This document shows, in pieces, positions 42,455 to 53,129 of a stretch of DNA of 64,000 bases. Positions within the stretch are counted from its first letter, which is position 1, and every line of letters begins with the position of its first letter. The stretch covers positions 3,720,001 through 3,784,000 of the forward strand of contig JAUPSS010000001.1 in the NCBI GenBank assembly GCA_040285825.1, given 5' to 3'. A program made the position numbers and the translations under genes. Below the pieces are notes generated by a model that made no database searches, was not told the origin of the DNA, and worked only from the letters and a program-made list of their open reading frames with translations. The DNA is from Eukaryota sp. TZLM1-RC. Taxonomy: Eukaryota; Metamonada: BaSk clade.

Positions 42455-43084
42455 TTACACTTCATTTTTGGACTCATCCTTCTGCTCTGGTGCTGGTGCA
42501 GGCGACGGTGGGATAACCTCTTGCTTGGCACTTCTTTTAATTCTAAAACCTCGCTTCACCTCAAAGGACATCCTTTCACGCAGGTCCACTGGAGCCATGA
42601 TCTTGTCAAATTCTTCTTCATCAATGGCAGCGTTACCATCAGCATCAGCCTCTGTCATTGCTTTCTTTGCAATAACATCAAGTTCTTCCTCTGACATAAG
42701 TTCATTCATCAGTAGTCGAAGCACGGCAACGAGATCACAGTGAGTAATTTCACCAGAGTTGTCCACGTCATACATCTTGAAAGCAGCTTTGATTTTGAGG
42801 CTCTGGGGACTTTTGGCAGAGAATGGCTTTAGAGTTTCTAGCATATCTTCAAAGGTTAGCTTTTCCTTTTCGTGAGGACAGAGGGCTAGAACTCTAGCCC
42901 GCAGAGGATTGTTAACAAGTTCGGGAAGCCATAAGAGTTCCGACCGGGTGATGTGATCATCTTTGTCAGTATCAAGTGCAAGGAATCTGTTGTGTAAGTT
43001 GGTGATTTCCGATGTGGAGAAGTTAAAGCGACTGTTGAGATCTTGCCTTTGCTCTAGTGAGAGCTTTGAAGTGGTTCCACCCAT
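42455..43084 (-). CDS. Calcineurin-B/CIB-like EF-hand protein, probably myristoylated
   Basis: The ATG at 43084 gives MGGTTSKLS, a good N-myristoylation signal (Gly2, Ser6), which is why I prefer it to upstream starts. The 209-residue protein has four EF-hand positions: a canonical loop DTDKDDHITRSE (residues about 37-48), a degenerate second (CPHEKEKLTFED), DVDNSGEITHCD with Asp at position 12, and DADGNAAIDEEE. The pattern of two paired lobes with FKMYDVDNSGEI is typical of calcineurin B, CHP and CIB proteins (known). The C-terminus ends in a Pro/Ala/Glu-rich tail. A calcium-dependent regulatory subunit at membranes is inferred; the catalytic partner is not in the window. A Fanzor tail starts 42 bp upstream. 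Confidence 0.85.
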   Translation of the reverse strand: MGGTTSKLSLEQRQDLNSRFNFSTSEITNLHNRFLALDTDKDDHITRSELLWLPELVNNPLRARVLALCPHEKEKLTFEDMLETLKPFSAKSPQSLKIKAAFKMYDVDNSGEITHCDLVAVLRLLMNELMSEEELDVIAKKAMTEADADGNAAIDEEEFDKIMAPVDLRERMSFEVKRGFRIKRSAKQEVIPPSPAPAPEQKDESKNEV

Positions 43085-43125
43085 GTTTTGAAGAACAAAA
43101 TAAAATTTAGAAAATTTCACTTTCA

Positions 43126-43457
43126 ACTGTGAATTTCACTTATCATGCATTCCACTATAAAATTCACTCCTGTTTTCAACTTTCTCAATGTCTACTCACA
43201 AGCTGTAAGAGACATGTAGCGTCATTCGACAAAGACAATCATGATCTTCATCAATGGGCTACCGCACTTAAATACACCTACTGCTTTCACAGAACAAAGC
43301 CTCGCGGCTTGATGTATCTAAGTGGATCTACCAAACGCTACTAAGCTATTTGTAGATCGGTCTCAAAAGATTTTCAAAAAAATTAAAAAAATAAAAAACT
43401 CAAAATAAAATATAAGTTTTTCCAAAATTTTAGTTTCTGTATGCTCAGGTTCCCCAA
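43126..43457 (-). other. Fanzor element tail, copy 2 (candidate guide-RNA region)
   Basis: This tail follows the stop at 43458-43460 on the minus strand and matches 8707-9213 apart from the GACTC insertion, ending at the same ACTGTGAATTTCAC. It contains the conserved hairpin at 43325-43358 and, in this copy only, AAGCC-GCGA-GGCTT, a stem with a GNRA-type loop (about 43300-43315). Confidence 0.65.
43325..43358 (-). other. Conserved 34-nt hairpin in the Fanzor tail, copy 2
   Basis: Same stem as at 9078-9111 (GATCTAC, bulged C, AAA against TTTGTAGATC). The loop reads cgctactaagcta here versus tgccactaaggta. Confidence 0.6.
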
Positions 43458-43560
43458 TCATCTCCTCAACAGAGCTTCTGGGCAAATGTATCTTTCCGGC
43501 CACAATTCCGCTTTCTTCTTAATTTGAATATTTTTTGCTGCCTGAATATCTCTGTCATAT
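43458..43560 (-). pseudogene. C-terminal end of a second Fanzor copy
   Basis: The frame reads RQIVYDRDIQAAKNIQ and ends ICPEALLRR-stop. It shows the RuvC-III motif DRDxxAAKNI without the frameshift found in the other copy. Everything upstream is replaced by LINE sequence from about 43561. Confidence 0.7.
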
Positions 43561-43850
43561 ACTATCTGTCTTTTCATAGTTTTTTCTTGAAACATTCTGT
43601 GGAAGTCATTCAAAAAAGTTTCCGCTTCTACTGATAGGCTTCCGTTTATCGAAAATGGGAAAGCAATAAAAACTAGTGGTGTATTTCTATCAGAATTAAT
43701 CTCTTCGATATCTTTGTCTTATTTTCTATGTTTTTCTTTAGCTTTAAATTCAAGAGCACCTATAAAATTAAGTTTTCTTCTTTGAACCAAACTGTCATTT
43801 GCAACATTACAGGAAACAAAGTCAACAACAGCATCAGAGTTGAGAACTCA
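43561..43850 (-). mobile_element. LINE C-terminal fragment (subfamily II)
   Basis: Matches 39360-39630 (cattctgtggaagtcattcaaaaaagtttc, gggaaagcaataaaaact). It truncates the Fanzor copy. Confidence 0.7.
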
Positions 43851-44056
43851 ATTCAACAATAACTGGGAGAGCACAATCATCAAAAGAGCCTTCAACACCA
43901 CCAAATCTCACATCAGCTGTAACTTCCCTTCAGCTGTAACGTCACATTGATTTGATTTCAAATTACCTTGAAAAATTTAATTAATAACAATTCACTTGAT
44001 ATCGTACCTTTAAATTGTGGCTTTTCATTTTAAAATTCCAGAATTCCAAATACCTA

Positions 44057-45925
44057 ATGAAACACTTAAAGAATTCCATCAGTACTCACTGGAATTACGG
44101 AATTCTAGGATTAATGACAATTCAATTAAATATGAGCGTTTATGGAAATCTCTTGGGAAATTTGTTGCAAAAATTTTACCCTCTGATGACTGAAGATCCC
44201 ACAGATCACCAAACTCCACAACTCAATGACACAGAAGATCATGAAACCGATGAAAAGCAAGTTGATGTGGCTTTAAAGGTCGTATCTGGCGATGAAGAAC
44301 TAATTGACGATGATCTCAAACCTGTGAAGTTCTCTTCCAGAATCGAGGTGTTCACCAGCATGTTATCATGGGCTTTTCTCCCTCTGAAGCGAACAGTTGT
44401 TGAGATTGAACGTGTTTTCGGTTCTTCATGCGCTTATTACTTTTCGCTCACCCGATCTGTACTTGGTGCAATTTTCTTGCTTGGATTGTTGTCTGGATCA
44501 CTACTTTATCGTCATATCAAGGAATTATGGGAAAATGATCAATCAGCCTTAGTCTTCCTCGATGGCCTCTACCCTGGATTCTTCCTGCCCTCAACATTGT
44601 CTCCTGATTTAAGAGATCATTGGGCTGTTTTCATCACATTTGGTTACTTTATTGTCATTATTTTCGTTGGAATGTTCATTGTATTCTCTAGTCGTTTGAT
44701 GTACCGCCATAGAGCTATCAGTGAAGGTAAGACGGTCGATACCCCAACCTTTATGAATCTAATCTATTCGTGGAATTGGAATCAACACTCTGAAGACGAA
44801 GTTGACCATGAACGGAATGTCATGAATGAAAACCTCAAAATTGCCCTCACCGAAGAGGATGTCCGAATTCAACAACTCAAGGAAAAGAAGAAAGGTGCTT
44901 CTGGATGGGTTAAGTTGAAGCGAACATTAGCTCTTCTTTTGTTGTTGGTTTGGGCTCTCCTCATTGCAGGCATCGTCATGTTCCTGGTTCAGTACGAACC
45001 CCAAGAATCTGACGAAGATGGATGGTTTGAAATGGGTGTTTCACTCTTTGTTTCATCATTGATCGTACTGATTAATTTGGCAAGTCCCATTATCTGTAAT
45101 TGGATTGTTGCACTTGATTGTGAACACGATCCCGCAAAACGTTCTGCTAATCGGTTGTCCTTGCTGTTTTACTTTAGAATTCTCACACTCTTTCCCATGA
45201 TTTTTGATTTTGTACTAATCTTTCTCTTCCGTGACGATGAAAATACCCATTGTCCTCTCAATTTTGCCGCCAAAAATATTCAGAATTTAATGTTTGTGGC
45301 ATTTGTTTTAGATATTGTTATTCCTCTTTCTCTTAGATTGGCACTCAACTTGCTTAAATTCATCAGAGGTGCCTATAAGGGAAAGTCTTTTGAGGAGAAA
45401 ATCCAAATGCGTCCTGAATTTAATTATCAAGATTTTGCACTCAAACTCATGTATCACTATGTGTTGACCATTTTGTCTCTTCCTTTTAGTCCATTTACAC
45501 CAATAATATCGTTTTTCCTTGCGTACATCAATGCCAAGTATGTCAAGTGGTTCATGAAAAAGTTTTTGAGACCTCCAAAGAATACTCTTCGGACCGAAGA
45601 GTCGAGATTCACTTTCTCTCTTTATTTGATGGGTTTAATGATCTTTTCAGGTTTTGTTTTGACTGGTTTTGTCAGTTTTCAGCATCCATGTGGTGCCTTC
45701 TTTGATGCTGATGAGGATCTCCATAAAGCTCCCATGTACCACAACATACTACTCCATCCTATGTTTTGGGTTCCCATGGCGTTTGTATTTTTTGCATGGT
45801 TTAGGTCTAGTGTTGGTTTTACCAAGTCGCAATGTTATAGAGAACAACTGATTCTCAGAAAGAAGGCAGCAAATGCTGCTATAAGTGATCTTAAAAAGAA
45901 ATTAATTGAGAGCCAAAATGCATAG
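44057..45925 (+). CDS. TMC-like (transmembrane channel-like) membrane protein
   Basis: About 620 residues with roughly nine to ten hydrophobic segments. The IERVFGSSCAYYFSLTRSVL stretch matches the conserved segment before the first TMC helix. A cytosolic loop has TVDTPTFMNLIYSWNWN, and the second half has NLASPIICNW, KRSANRLSLLFYFRIL, FALKLMYHYVL and SLPFSPFTPIISFF, which follows the TMC motif order. The C-terminus is a short basic helix (REQLILRKKAANAAI). TMC proteins are mechanosensory or ion-channel related and relatives occur in many protists (known). The start is uncertain: in-frame ATGs at 44057, 44114 and 44132; GAATTCC-rich sequence precedes them. Acidic region residues 40-95 would be cytosolic. 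No partner gene is adjacent. Confidence 0.72.
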   Translation: MKHLKNSISTHWNYGILGLMTIQLNMSVYGNLLGNLLQKFYPLMTEDPTDHQTPQLNDTEDHETDEKQVDVALKVVSGDEELIDDDLKPVKFSSRIEVFTSMLSWAFLPLKRTVVEIERVFGSSCAYYFSLTRSVLGAIFLLGLLSGSLLYRHIKELWENDQSALVFLDGLYPGFFLPSTLSPDLRDHWAVFITFGYFIVIIFVGMFIVFSSRLMYRHRAISEGKTVDTPTFMNLIYSWNWNQHSEDEVDHERNVMNENLKIALTEEDVRIQQLKEKKKGASGWVKLKRTLALLLLLVWALLIAGIVMFLVQYEPQESDEDGWFEMGVSLFVSSLIVLINLASPIICNWIVALDCEHDPAKRSANRLSLLFYFRILTLFPMIFDFVLIFLFRDDENTHCPLNFAAKNIQNLMFVAFVLDIVIPLSLRLALNLLKFIRGAYKGKSFEEKIQMRPEFNYQDFALKLMYHYVLTILSLPFSPFTPIISFFLAYINAKYVKWFMKKFLRPPKNTLRTEESRFTFSLYLMGLMIFSGFVLTGFVSFQHPCGAFFDADEDLHKAPMYHNILLHPMFWVPMAFVFFAWFRSSVGFTKSQCYREQLILRKKAANAAISDLKKKLIESQNA

Positions 45926-46059
45926 ATGTTTGTTTTACTAAAATTTTCTGTTATACCTTTTTCACAATTACAGATTTAACTCAACAGAATTTTCCTCACT
46001 GGAACATTGTTATCAATTGATTCTCAAACAACACTAGAAATAGCAGAAACTGTCAGTCC

Positions 46060-46400
46060 TCAGGGTCATCGTAGCAGAATTTGCTTCGGATGTCTAGAAA
46101 TATGACGATCAGTAGATCCAAATAAATGATTGAAGATGTTTTTGGTTTGACCCAATTTCATTGTTTGGACAAACGATCCTGAATGAGGAATAGCATCAGA
46201 TGAATTAAAATTGGTTGTACATTCCATTTCACCAAATATAATCGCAACTGGAAAATTTGAAAGTAACACACTGTAAGTGGGTTCATTAGGGCACCAATTT
46301 TTTTGGTTAAGTCTTCAAAACATAAATTTGTATTACTCCGTATCAAATCAACTATAAGAACTGAATCATCCATGTAGATAATCACAAAGCTTAACATCTG
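46060..46400 (-). mobile_element. LINE RT fragment with YMDD
   Basis: One frame gives VIIYMDDSVLIVDLIRSN and the other continues with NFPVAIIFGEMEC and STDRHISRHPKQILL. Together they form the motif C region of a RT, frameshifted; probably subfamily II or a fourth subfamily. Confidence 0.55.
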
Positions 46401-46719
46401 TTTTATTTACTTTGTCTATCTTATTAAACACTATTTAAAAAGTTCGTCAATAACACTAGACAATTAACTGATGATATCGATACATACAATGTAATATGAC
46501 ACAGTGAGTCTTTTCCCATGATTTTTCTTCAAAAAAGAAAATAATTTCTAATGCCACCAATTGATTACTTTTTGAAATGACTACCAATTGTTTGTGCTGA
46601 AAACAGAAAACATAATCACTATTTATGCCACCAATCTGAACTACACCTATCTCGATTAGAATTAACACCCATTAGAAGCTCCCTTTGCAGTTGCACTCCG
46701 ATCAAGTTGCATCAAATTC
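46401..46719. other. Intergenic, nothing firm
   Basis: A minus-strand open stretch 46456-46668 has no recognisable motif; it may be further LINE debris. Confidence 0.3.
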
Positions 46720-46870
46720 GCACTCCTTAATTAATTAATCGATCGTTGTTATAAACTGTGCTGGAAGTAATTAGGGGATGAATCACATTCCATATTTTCC
46801 TCTATAAAAGTCTGATCTGCTGGTCTTCTAGTCAAAGCTGCTTTTTTATTCAATGCTCAAATCAATATCA
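46720..46870 (-). repeat. Old LINE 3' end relic (subfamily II)
   Basis: The words ttcctctataaaagtctgatctgctggtcttctagtcaaagctgc parallel the 3' coding end at 39235-39280, with many changes. Confidence 0.45.
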
Positions 46871-47038
46871 TACGCAAGTGTTGAAAAATTGCAACCTGAC
46901 ACCATGTGTATATATTTCAACAAATTGGAAAGTTTCATAGACAAACCTTATTCTATATTGTGTACGATAAGATAAAATCAATATGAAATAAAATCAATTT
47001 ATAAAACACTTTGACACAAAAACAATTCAAAATTTAAT

Positions 47039-48499
47039 CTAAAGTATGAAATTTTCAGCTGTAAACTCTAGAATTTTTAAGCTTCCATCCAAAAATAGAA
47101 CGACAACTCTATATAAATAACCATCCACCAAAACCGAATCTAGTCCACATATAGGAGCTTCTACATCAAAAACAACATCACAACCCACTTCAAATGAATA
47201 TTCTAAGTTGCTATCAATACCTAGATTAATTACTTTTAAAACATTACTGGCTTGGGAGGCGACAAGAATTACACCTAATTTCTCCAAGAAAGTAACAAGG
47301 GAAAGTCTATTCAGTGATTGATGTTCGACAAATATTTGGGCTAAAGGATACAAATGAGTGATTGTGGAATATTGCCCATTATACAAATTAATCAAGAAAA
47401 ATTCAGTCATTGTGCAATAAACCGCCAAAAATTCAACTTGTGTATCAATAACAAACTCTTCTTGTCTCGATGATCCCAGCTCGTCAGCTCTAAAAATTTC
47501 ATTTCTTCTCAAAATTTGTGAAATTAAATCTTGATCTGTATATCTTGCTGCCAACAACTGAATGATGTCACTAACAAGGCCATTACTGTCTACTGGTAAA
47601 ACAACTTGGGGTTCAGAAGATAGATCAGAATCAGTTAGACTTTGACTGACTTCTGACTGACTTTGACTGACTTCTGACTGACCTTGATTGACCAATCTGT
47701 AGCATAATTGCTTTGGTTTTAACAGTTTCACACACCATCCCCATTGAGATGAGGGCTTAAGATCATTTAAAATCGTAGACGTGGAGTGTTGAAAAAGACG
47801 AAAATGACCATCAATGCAAGCACTGGCAAGGTAGTCTTCGTAAGAGTCTAGGCAAGGAATATTGTGGTCGTGGAAGTTGAGGAGAGAAGAAGTGGAAAGC
47901 GTGGTAAGATTGAATGAGAAAATATCATGGCTGTTGTTTGAAACAAAAACACTTGGTTGACTTTGTGAGACTTCTGCTTGACTTTGGTTGACTGAGGGAG
48001 TGGTCATTGTAACACCCCATGCATCATCGTTGGTTTGGAGAGTGGTCATGGTGAAGCCTTGGGTGTGGGGCAGAAATACGTTGCATTCACCATTAGTGTG
48101 AACTGAGAGGATTGCTATCGTAGAAGAGGTTAGAGCTTGTTTGGTGATGTAGTTGATGTGGTTAGAGGGTGAAGTATAGGGATTGAGGATAGACGAGTGT
48201 GTGAAATTGAAGGTGTGGATGTCATACAAGTGGATGTGAGCACCCACAGCCAAAAAAAGGTTATTGGGAGAGGTCAAGAGCACAAGATTCAGCTTATAAG
48301 GAATGATATCGATATCGAATTTTGTGGAGCAGACAACACGATGAACTACAGGAGTACGCCAAGGAGGAAACATTCCGGTGAAGCATGATTCAGCAAAGAT
48401 GTGTTGAGTGTTTTCAAATAGCAGCCGCGTCCTATTCTCATTTTCCAACAATTTTGCACTTTCACGTGTGATGTTCACAACCTCATTGCTCACGGCCAT
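47039..48499 (-). CDS. Beta-propeller (WD-like) protein of unknown function
   Basis: 486 residues from the ATG at 48499 (a TTG-led extension upstream looks like non-coding, with TTTGCAG just before). The strand pattern suggests a propeller: LFLAVGAHIHLYDIHTF, IAILSVHTNGECNVF, HDIFSFNLTTL, YLASACIDGHFRLFQH and VVLFLDGSLKILEF look like WD blades. A Ser-Gln repeat region (QSEVSQSQSEVSQS) lies in the middle and again as QSQAEVSQSQ earlier. The layout is like the Crt10-type propeller proteins of fungi, but I cannot confirm orthology. Nothing in the neighbourhood points to a pathway; LINE sequence lies on both sides. Confidence 0.7.
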   Translation of the reverse strand: MAVSNEVVNITRESAKLLENENRTRLLFENTQHIFAESCFTGMFPPWRTPVVHRVVCSTKFDIDIIPYKLNLVLLTSPNNLFLAVGAHIHLYDIHTFNFTHSSILNPYTSPSNHINYITKQALTSSTIAILSVHTNGECNVFLPHTQGFTMTTLQTNDDAWGVTMTTPSVNQSQAEVSQSQPSVFVSNNSHDIFSFNLTTLSTSSLLNFHDHNIPCLDSYEDYLASACIDGHFRLFQHSTSTILNDLKPSSQWGWCVKLLKPKQLCYRLVNQGQSEVSQSQSEVSQSLTDSDLSSEPQVVLPVDSNGLVSDIIQLLAARYTDQDLISQILRRNEIFRADELGSSRQEEFVIDTQVEFLAVYCTMTEFFLINLYNGQYSTITHLYPLAQIFVEHQSLNRLSLVTFLEKLGVILVASQASNVLKVINLGIDSNLEYSFEVGCDVVFDVEAPICGLDSVLVDGYLYRVVVLFLDGSLKILEFTAENFIL

Positions 48500-48945
48500 T
48501 CTGATAGCCTGCAAATCATGTTGATAGAATATCGGGATTTTATGCCCTTTTCACTACAGAACTCAATGTTATCATTGTAGACTTGAATTTTGAGTTTGTT
48601 AGTGTTGCTACAATACCTTTTTGGATGTTGATCGGATTGCGTTCTTGATTGTGTTGAGGTGTAGGGGACACAAATACCTATTTGATAATGTCGTAATGGA
48701 AAAATGTTGTTTCGAGCTAAAGATCTTTGAATGTCACTAATCCGAGGCCATAGTTGTCCTCTGTTAGTCTTGAATAGTAACCATTGGTGTACCATTGGAA
48801 TACTAACCAACAGCCAAGACCATCACCTCTACAAAACAACGACTGAATAGGTCCTCCAAATTTTATATCAATAGTTTGTTCTCGAGAATTTTCCAAGAGT
48901 ATTGTTTTTGGAGAAATTGAAAACTACATCTTAGTGAAACAATTA
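48500..48945. other. Intergenic upstream of the WD-like gene
   Basis: The open stretch 48490-48810 (-) contains many positively charged and aromatic residues but no motif; I treat it as non-coding. Confidence 0.35.
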
Positions 48946-48949
48946 CAAT

Positions 48950-51600
48950 TAGCCCCGCCAGCACAATCCCCTTCTCAATGGAAATGAGAAATTTTACTTC
49001 AGAATTGAAAAATAATAAATGGAATATTTCATCCTTCTGGAAATATTTTGCTCGAAAAAACAAAAATTGTTTTAAAAAAATTTGGAAATAGAAAAATTGT
49101 AAAATCAAAAATTTACCGAAAATTGTGTTTACGTGGTCGTTATGGTGCCGCAAAGCAGTCCTTGTTTTCCTCTTCTTTGGCTGATGCAAACTCTGATACC
49201 CTTGAAAAACTTCAAAAATTGCATCCTCGAGAAAATTTCAAGTGCAGCAAGCCTGATGTGTGTCCTTTTTAGATTGAAAATCCTGTTACTGCAATTGAAG
49301 TACTTAAAATTATTCAAAAATTACCAAAGGGGAAAGCAGCAGGCCCATCTGGAATTTCTTTTGATCTCTTAAAAATAGCGTGTTCCAGTGCTCCCGAAAT
49401 TGCTGATGGTCTAGCCCATTATTTTCAACAATTAATTGTTTTGAAAGTTAATCCTCCATTTGAATTACTCACTGCACGTCTGATTGCTTTAGTAAAGCCT
49501 GGAAACGGAATCAAAGCTGATGGAATACGCCCAATTGCTGTTGGTGAATCTCTTTCTCGTTTGCTGGATCAATTGTCTTCGATCGTGTCAAAGACAAAGC
49601 TTCTACATTTTTGAATCCTCATCAATTTGGAATCACAACAATTGATGGTGCTTCTGTTGCTGCTATTGCCTCTCATACCTTTTTTAATTCTGTAAAGCGA
49701 GAAGCAATTTTTGATGTTATTAAATCTGATTTTCCTGAGCTATCGAGTTTTTTTTTTACCATTTTTATGGGAAAGAATAAGATTTAATTTTTAATTCATT
49801 TGGTCTGAAATCATCTTCTGGTGTGAAGCAAGGTGCTCCTTTAGGCCCATTATTGTTTTGTTCAGCTATTCACAAAACTTTAAATATCATTAAGCAAAAA
49901 TACCCTTCCATAAAAATAGTTGCTTATATGGATGATATACCCTTAATTGGTTCATTTGATTTACTAGAATTGGTTGCTCAAGAAATTGCCGATTCTTATG
50001 AAAATATTGGGCTTCATCATAATGCCAGCAAATGTCTTCTGATTGGCTCTTCTGCTCAAGACCTCGTGATAAACGATTCTATTGTCACTTTTACTAATTA
50101 TAGTAGTGATGCTTTTAAGTTCCTTGGTTGTTGGTGAGGAAACGTGCCTCAAATTCAGAATGAATTGCAAGTTACTTTGGAAAAAATGAAAATTGAACTT
50201 GATTCAATTTCTTCTTTAGATATAGAAAAGCATATTAAATTTTTCATGCTTAAAATTTGCTACACTGGGAGAATAACCCACATTTTGAGATCTTGTGCTC
50301 CTTCCACAGCATCAGATTTTTGTCGTTCATTTAATTCATTGAGAACAGAATGTTTTGCTGATTTATTGGATGTGGAACCAGGAATGTTGAAAAGTCAATT
50401 ATTTTCCTCAGCAAATTTGGGTGGTATTGGATTTACTAAATCTTCAATTTTGTGTCAATCAGCATTCTTGGGTGGTGGCAAAAATTTTATTTATGAATTT
50501 TCTCGTAGATTTCCTGATGATTCTCATTTGTTAGTCCCCAATTGCAGTCATTATTTGCATGAGTTATCTTTTGAACTTGAAAAATTGCCGCCACAAATTT
50601 GGACCAAATGTTTTCCTCAATCAATTCAAGAAATTCCAAACCGATCTCTTTTTAATTTACAGTTTTGCTGTAAAAAGCTTCAACAAAAATTGTCAAAGAT
50701 TTTTGAAAGCTTGGATTTTGATGTTAGACTTGGCTTGGCCAAGAAAAAGGATCCCGCTTTTGCAAATCTTTTACAAGATATGTGTGACAGTACTTCTTCT
50801 GCCTTAGTAACAACAATTCCACAGGTTTATGGTACTCTCTTAACCGATTCTGCTTGGACTCTGAATATGAGATTTTGTTCGTTTATCTGGCCTGATAATT
50901 TACCTCAAAATTGAATTTGTAAATGTTCTCGAGAAATTACTACTCATTTGTTAAATTGTAAACATTTTATTACTTTTAGAAGCAAGGTTCATGATGCTGT
51001 AAGAGACCAGTTATATTGTATGTGTAAATCTCATAGAATTGAATCCTTCTTGGAACCTCTATTGTCAAATCAGTTTGATACTGAAGATGATTTTCATAAG
51101 AATAATAGAGGTGATGTTATATTACCTGGATTAGATGGAAGTTTCATTTTAGTGGATGTAATGTCTGTTGATCCTTGTAATGCCTCAAATGAAAGGCTAG
51201 TTAATTCTGAAATTCATAATCCCCTTTCAAATGCTGAAAATTTTAAATTCAAAAAATACAATGAACCTTTGTCCAAATTGGCCAGTCTACAGCATGCAAA
51301 ATACAATTTGTATCCATTTGTATTTTCCCTTTTTTGTTCACTTTCACCAACTGCTTTACGTTTTTTTGGATGATTTTGAAATGATTGCAAAGAGAAGAAC
51401 TGGGAGAAATTTCAACAAATTGTTTTAGCAAAATAGAATTGTGTTTTCTATTTTTTAGGGGATGTTGAAGATGGTTTCTGATGCTTTGCTTTCTCTTGGA
51501 TCTCACTATGAGAGAGTTGCATCTAGTGTTTTTGTTCTGGGAGAGATGGATTGTTAAGATGTTGATTTATAGGTTTTGTATAAAATTAAATAAAAAAATA
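48950..51600 (+). mobile_element. LINE (subfamily III) copy B, RT motif A deleted
   Basis: Frames 49048-49272, then 49265-49560 and 49823-51373, give GRYGAAKQSLFSSSLADA, LPKGKAAGPSGISF, the fingers, a shared TAA near 49781, SGVKQGAPLGP, YMDD, a shared TGA at 50135-50137, thumb, a copy-specific TGA near 50913, CKCSREITTTHLLNC and the endonuclease-like end. An additional frameshift lies near 49565. Like copy A it lacks the motif A Asp segment. The 3' tail (51400-51600) ends A-rich. Confidence 0.85.
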
Positions 51601-51639
51601 GTGAAACAATTGTATAAATAAATTTTATAAGTATTGAGT

Positions 51640-51840
51640 TAAATTTGTGTTTCTTTTAGTGCTGTGGATAAATCCAAAAGTACTCCAATTTCGCTCAGCC
51701 GCCGACGAAACCACCACACGTCTAACCAAACGTGTGTCTAACGAACTCAAAAGTCGTAAATTAGCCATTGATCGCCACCAAAGCGATAAATTGATTTTTA
51801 CCCCTAGTTCTTTCATACATTTGAATTGTAGAGAATGAAT
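51640..51840 (+). other. Short open frame of unknown origin
   Basis: The plus frame reads NPKVLQFRSAADETTTRLT then KSRKLAIDRHQSDKLIF, more protein-like and more GC-rich than its flanks. It follows a TTTCTTTTAG acceptor-like site. It could be a captured exon or a gene fragment; I do not recognise it. Confidence 0.3.
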
Positions 51841-52559
51841 AAGTATTGTTTCTCTACTGATGTAACTTATCTAGTGTAACGCTACAAGTAATCAATAATA
51901 GATTAGTTTCAATAGTTGAATTGGTGAATGATTATAGTCATTTTGTGTTTATATAGTGTTGATTTTGTTAAATACTGAACATGGTAAACTTGATGACTGC
52001 CTAGTGGATGTTAAAATTCTGAAAAAATTCAGTAATAATGGATAAAACAAATTAAAATAATACAATTAATTCCAAAAGATTGACTGAAAACTTACTGTTA
52101 ATCATCATTATGTAGAACGAACCTGCTCAGGCCACGTAATTTTATCCAAGCTTGGTTTCCAATCAGTGGACCAGATTGAATTCATGCTTTGCAAATAAAA
52201 ATTCGAGAACAATATAGAAATGATGTCAATCCGATACTTCAAACGTATTTAGTCAGATCTGTCGTTTTACGGAGCTTAACACACAGTACTATTTATCTTA
52301 GTTCAGTTTTTTAGACTCTTAATGATCCGATAAAGGTATCAAAATGATGTAGTGAAATCGTTCTCCACACATTTTTCAGCTCAGTCGATTTTTAACACTA
52401 TGTAGAGGAGTTCCTTCATCCAGAGCACTTTTTTGTCCTGGTAAACAAAGATTTTTCACTGAAGAGTTGATAGTCTTGAATCTAACTGATTTTCATTATT
52501 ATTGTTTCTATTATTGAACAGTCATAGTTTTAAGCTCAACAAAAACCCCAACTAATGCT
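51841..52559. other. Intergenic, nothing recognised
   Basis: AT-rich and free of open frames of note. Confidence 0.4.
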
Positions 52560-52780
52560 TTTACCTACTCAATACCCCATCAATTGAATGATGGCAGATT
52601 GTCGCTATTCACTTGCATAGCAGTTCGCTTGTTATAAAACTCCGCAAGGTCAGTCAAAATGGAGTCATTATGACGGTGAAGAGCTTTCAATAACGAAAAA
52701 ACGATTCTGTTCTTCAAAATCAAAATATCAAAGGTACGGAGACTTTGTCTTGTAAGTGTAAGACCACTTGTTTTCATTGC
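52560..52780 (-). repeat. LINE C-terminal relic
   Basis: The minus frame FDILILKNRIVFSLLKALH corresponds to the terminal FWxNRIVF block of the LINEs. Short and diverged. Confidence 0.5.
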
Positions 52781-52784
52781 TTTC

Positions 52785-53050
52785 CCATTTTCGATAAACG
52801 GAAGACTATGAGTAGAAGCAGGAATTTTTTTTGAATGATTTCCAAAAATGGTTCAAGAAAAACCAATGAAAAGATTTGATATGTTTTTATAGCGTTCTCG
52901 AATTCACTTTGCCATAATTAATAAATTGTTTCGGTTTTTGACTCGAATTAGAGAAGCATTAGCGAGACAGCAAGCAGATCAAGATTTTGTAAAGGAAATC
53001 TTGGTTCAGTGAATTTCGTCTTATTAGTTATGCTTTTATTTTATAAAGTG
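52785..53050 (+). repeat. LINE 3' end (subfamily II)
   Basis: It reads cattttcgataaacgg...atggttcaagaaaaaccaatgaaaag and ends with codons for QQADQDFVKEILVQ, then a short tail. It abuts the previous relic head to head, about 80 bp before DPY30. Confidence 0.7.
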
Positions 53051-53129
53051 GACAAGATTTTATACACAATAATTGAAAGCGTAAATTGTTTTGAAAGAAA
53101 ATCTTTATATACTTTATCTCTCAATCAAA

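Noticed and set aside
48490-48810. N-terminal exon of the WD-like gene
   Set aside because: No motif continuity and a good ATG exists at 48499; a TTTGCAG just before it is suggestive only.
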